From: Streptomyces sp. NBC_00659 | GTDB taxonomy: Bacteria; Actinomycetota; Actinomycetes; Streptomycetales; Streptomycetaceae | Reading direction: 5' to 3' | Length of the DNA stretch: 64,000 nucleotides | NCBI RefSeq assembly: GCF_036226925.1 | Contig: NZ_CP109031.1 | Span: 2,914,001 to 2,978,000, forward strand | Shown here: in pieces, positions 62,262 to 64,000 of the stretch | How the letters are laid out: every line of letters starts with the position of its first letter | Numbering within the stretch: the first letter of the stretch is position 1 | Notes under the pieces: generated by a model | What the model was told of the DNA's origin: nothing | What the model saw: only the letters and a program-made list of their open reading frames with translations | Databases searched by the model: none | Made by a program: the position numbers and the translations under genes

Positions 62262-63194
62262 TCAGCGGCCCTGGATGCGGGCCGCTCGGTCGCGGATCTC
62301 GGGGAGGCGGGCGCTGAGGGCGGCGCCCGGACAGCTCGTCATGAAGGCGGCGTCGTGGCCGGAGACGGTGGAGAGCACGGTGGCGGTGCCCGCGGCGTAA
62401 CGGCTGAGGCTGTTGCTGGAGACGAGGCGGACGGTGCCCCGGGGGTCCACGCCGCTGAGCCCGAGCTTCCAGGCCACGAGACGGGCGATCGCGTCGGTCA
62501 TCGCCTTCGGCACCGGTGATCCGGCCGTGAAGGTGCCGATCGCGGCGATCCCGGCGGAGCGGTGGTTGAAGCCCTGCGTGTGCGCCCCGGTGACGGGCCG
62601 GTCGATCCCGCCCGCGCGGCCCTCGTAGATCGTGCCGCAGCGGTCGACGAGGAAGTTGTAGCCGATGTCGTCCCAGTCCTTGGCGCCCGTCTGGCCCGCG
62701 TACACGTCACGGATGACGCGGGGCACGTCGGCGCAGTCGTAGTCGCTCGGCGAATCGGTGTGGTGGATGAAGACCGCCACGACGCGGTCGTCGTAGCGGG
62801 GCGGCGGCTGCTCGCGGGTGCTCACGGCGTCCAGCCACGCCGTCCGCGGCACGATGGGCGGCCTGGCGACGGGACGGGGAACGGTGATCCGGGCCGCGAC
62901 CGGGGGCGGGGCGGCGCCGCGGGCCGCCGAGCGGTCCACCCCGGCCGCGCACATCACCAGCGCCAGGACGGCGAGCAGGCCCGGCACGCACCCGAGGGCG
63001 ACGAGGACCGGTTTCGGCAGCCCCACCGGCGCATGCCGGCGCACACGGGGTGGCAGAGGCACCCAGGGGGCTCGCGCCACGCCGCGGGTGAGCCTCTCGG
63101 ACGCCCCGGGCCCCGGGCGTCCGTGCCGCCCGTGCCGGGAAGCCCGCTCCCCGCTCCGTATTCGAGGTCCCCGCGGCTTCCGGAAGACACGCAT
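62262..63194 (-). CDS. N-acetylmuramoyl-L-alanine amidase (PGRP/amidase_2 domain)
   Basis: A 310-residue protein. The N-terminus is very basic and is followed by one transmembrane helix (LVALGCVPGLLAVLALVMCAAG, about 63-85), so the enzyme is anchored outside. The amidase_2/PGRP domain (about 120-305) has the zinc-ligand pattern VFIHHTDS, AHTQGFNHRSAG and HDAAFMTSCPG, cutting the bond between MurNAc and the stem peptide. The ATG giving MRVFRKP is chosen; 47 extra residues from an earlier ATG are not signal-like. Divergent from the MarP-like gene. Confidence 0.9.
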   Translation of the reverse strand: MRVFRKPRGPRIRSGERASRHGRHGRPGPGASERLTRGVARAPWVPLPPRVRRHAPVGLPKPVLVALGCVPGLLAVLALVMCAAGVDRSAARGAAPPPVAARITVPRPVARPPIVPRTAWLDAVSTREQPPPRYDDRVVAVFIHHTDSPSDYDCADVPRVIRDVYAGQTGAKDWDDIGYNFLVDRCGTIYEGRAGGIDRPVTGAHTQGFNHRSAGIAAIGTFTAGSPVPKAMTDAIARLVAWKLGLSGVDPRGTVRLVSSNSLSRYAAGTATVLSTVSGHDAAFMTSCPGAALSARLPEIRDRAARIQGR

Positions 63195-63382
63195 GGAGCC
63201 ACCCTGACCCGGATCCTCGCGGGCCGCGATGTGTGGTGTGCCACCTGGTGGAACCATCGAGCGTGTCCGGGACGTTTCTACAGGTCCACGGGTGTGTGGC
63301 CGTTTCCGCGGCACCGAACGCGCGTGGCTGATCACTGGGCCCGCCCGACGCGTACTAAGGGGCCCTAGAGAAAGGCGGCTCC

Positions 63383-64000
63383 GTGGATGTTCTCGACCTC
63401 CTGCTGATGCTGGTCATCCTGGTCTACGCGGCGTCCGGGTACCGTCGCGGCCTGGTGGCCGGCTGTGTCTCCCTGGCCGGCTTCGTGGGTGGCGCCGTCA
63501 TCGGCGTATGGGTGCTGCCGTGGATGATGGAGCTGGTCACGGCGGGGACACCGGCGGCGACGGTCACGGCGGTCCTCACGGTGCTGGTGCCCGCCGTGGT
63601 GGGCCACGAGCTGGCCGGGCGGCTGGCGCTGAAGCTGCGCCGCGAGCTGGACCAGGGGCCGCTGCGGGTGGCCGACGGGATCGGCGGAGCCGCGGCGAAC
63701 ACCCTGGCCGTGCTGCTGGTGGCCTGGGTGGCGGCGAGCGTCCTGGGCGCGTCCTCCTCGACGGTCGTCACGCAGTCGATCCGCAACTCGGCGCTGCTGG
63801 GCGCCGTGCAGAACACGATGCCGGAGACCACGCCGGCCTGGTTCTCGCGCGCGACCTCGGCACTCACGGAGGCGGGCTTCCCCCAGGTCTTCAACCCGTT
63901 CGAGAACGAACCGGCGGCCGGTGTCGCCAAGCCCTCCGGGGACAGTGTCACGCCGTCCGCGACGAACGCCGCCAAGCTGAGCACCGTGAAGGTCGAGGGC
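63383..64000 (+). CDS. MarP-like membrane serine protease (3' end beyond window)
   Basis: The first 206 residues of a longer protein. Four hydrophobic helices with CvpA-like sequence (VDVLDLLLMLVILVYAASGYRRGL, LVPAVVGHELAGRL) are followed by a linker ending VTPSATNAAKLSTVKVEG, where the trypsin-like periplasmic protease of mycobacterial MarP (acid-resistance protease) normally begins. The protease part is outside the window. The GTG start has AAAGGCGG about eight bases upstream. Confidence 0.8.
   Translation, partial: MDVLDLLLMLVILVYAASGYRRGLVAGCVSLAGFVGGAVIGVWVLPWMMELVTAGTPAATVTAVLTVLVPAVVGHELAGRLALKLRRELDQGPLRVADGIGGAAANTLAVLLVAWVAASVLGASSSTVVTQSIRNSALLGAVQNTMPETTPAWFSRATSALTEAGFPQVFNPFENEPAAGVAKPSGDSVTPSATNAAKLSTVKVEG

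Noticed and set aside
1..64000. Specialised-metabolite cluster, prophage, insertion sequence or tRNA
   Set aside because: No polyketide or peptide synthetase, integrase, transposase or tRNA-like cloverleaf was recognised on either strand.

Overview
The window is high-GC DNA with the codon use, GTG starts and gene content of an actinomycete, almost certainly Streptomyces. From memory, the order NlpC/P60 pair, trpD, qcrBAC-ctaE, ctaFDC, adenosine kinase, nadA, pspA, cobU/cobT/cobS, pepA, lpd, sucB, aceE matches the SCO21xx stretch of the S. coelicolor core chromosome. I see no prophage, insertion sequence, tRNA, rRNA or CRISPR array, so this is mostly vertically inherited housekeeping DNA.

Layout. 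1-4.6 kb: end of a PadR regulator, a secreted HExxH lipoprotein and two paralogous NlpC/P60 cell-wall hydrolases. 4.6-9.2 kb: a NYN-domain protein with a zinc-ribbon partner, a rhomboid protease, a stand-alone Lrp-type ligand-binding domain, and a class V aminotransferase behind a SAM-IV riboswitch. 9.2-19.8 kb: trpD and the cytochrome bc1-aa3 branch in two minus-strand operons (ctaE-qcrC-qcrA-qcrB and ctaC-ctaD-ctaF). Between them lie a receiver-like protein and an L,D-transpeptidase. 20-27 kb: a cysteine desulfurase-TusA fusion, adenosine kinase, a repeat-rich single-pass membrane protein, an ErpA-type Fe-S carrier and NadA (itself an Fe-S enzyme). 27-35 kb: an RND exporter beside a NarL-type two-component system, PspA with PspAA, a DUF3043 protein and a methyltransferase. 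36-44 kb: cobalamin nucleotide-loop assembly (CobU fused to a degenerate PhnP-like domain, CobT, CobS), interleaved with a methyltransferase, a lysyl-phosphatidylglycerol-synthase-like protein and two membrane proteins.

44.3-50.2 kb holds the most interesting locus: four minus-strand genes encoding a secreted Agd3/PelA-like deacetylase, a PelF-like GT4 glycosyltransferase, a polytopic membrane protein and a Spherulin-4 (Sph3/GH135-like) glycosidase. The last three are coupled by 4-base overlaps. This set resembles the fungal galactosaminogalactan machinery and the bacterial Pel machinery. I propose it makes, exports and trims an extracellular amino-sugar polymer.

50.6-60 kb is central carbon metabolism: pepA, lpd, sucB with two lipoyl domains, a GntR/FadR-type regulator and the homodimeric pyruvate dehydrogenase E1. 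A near-perfect palindrome lies in front of aceE and is a good candidate operator. 60-64 kb: a WYL regulator, a DUF4240 protein, a small exported protein, a PGRP-type amidase and the start of a MarP-like membrane serine protease cut by the window edge.
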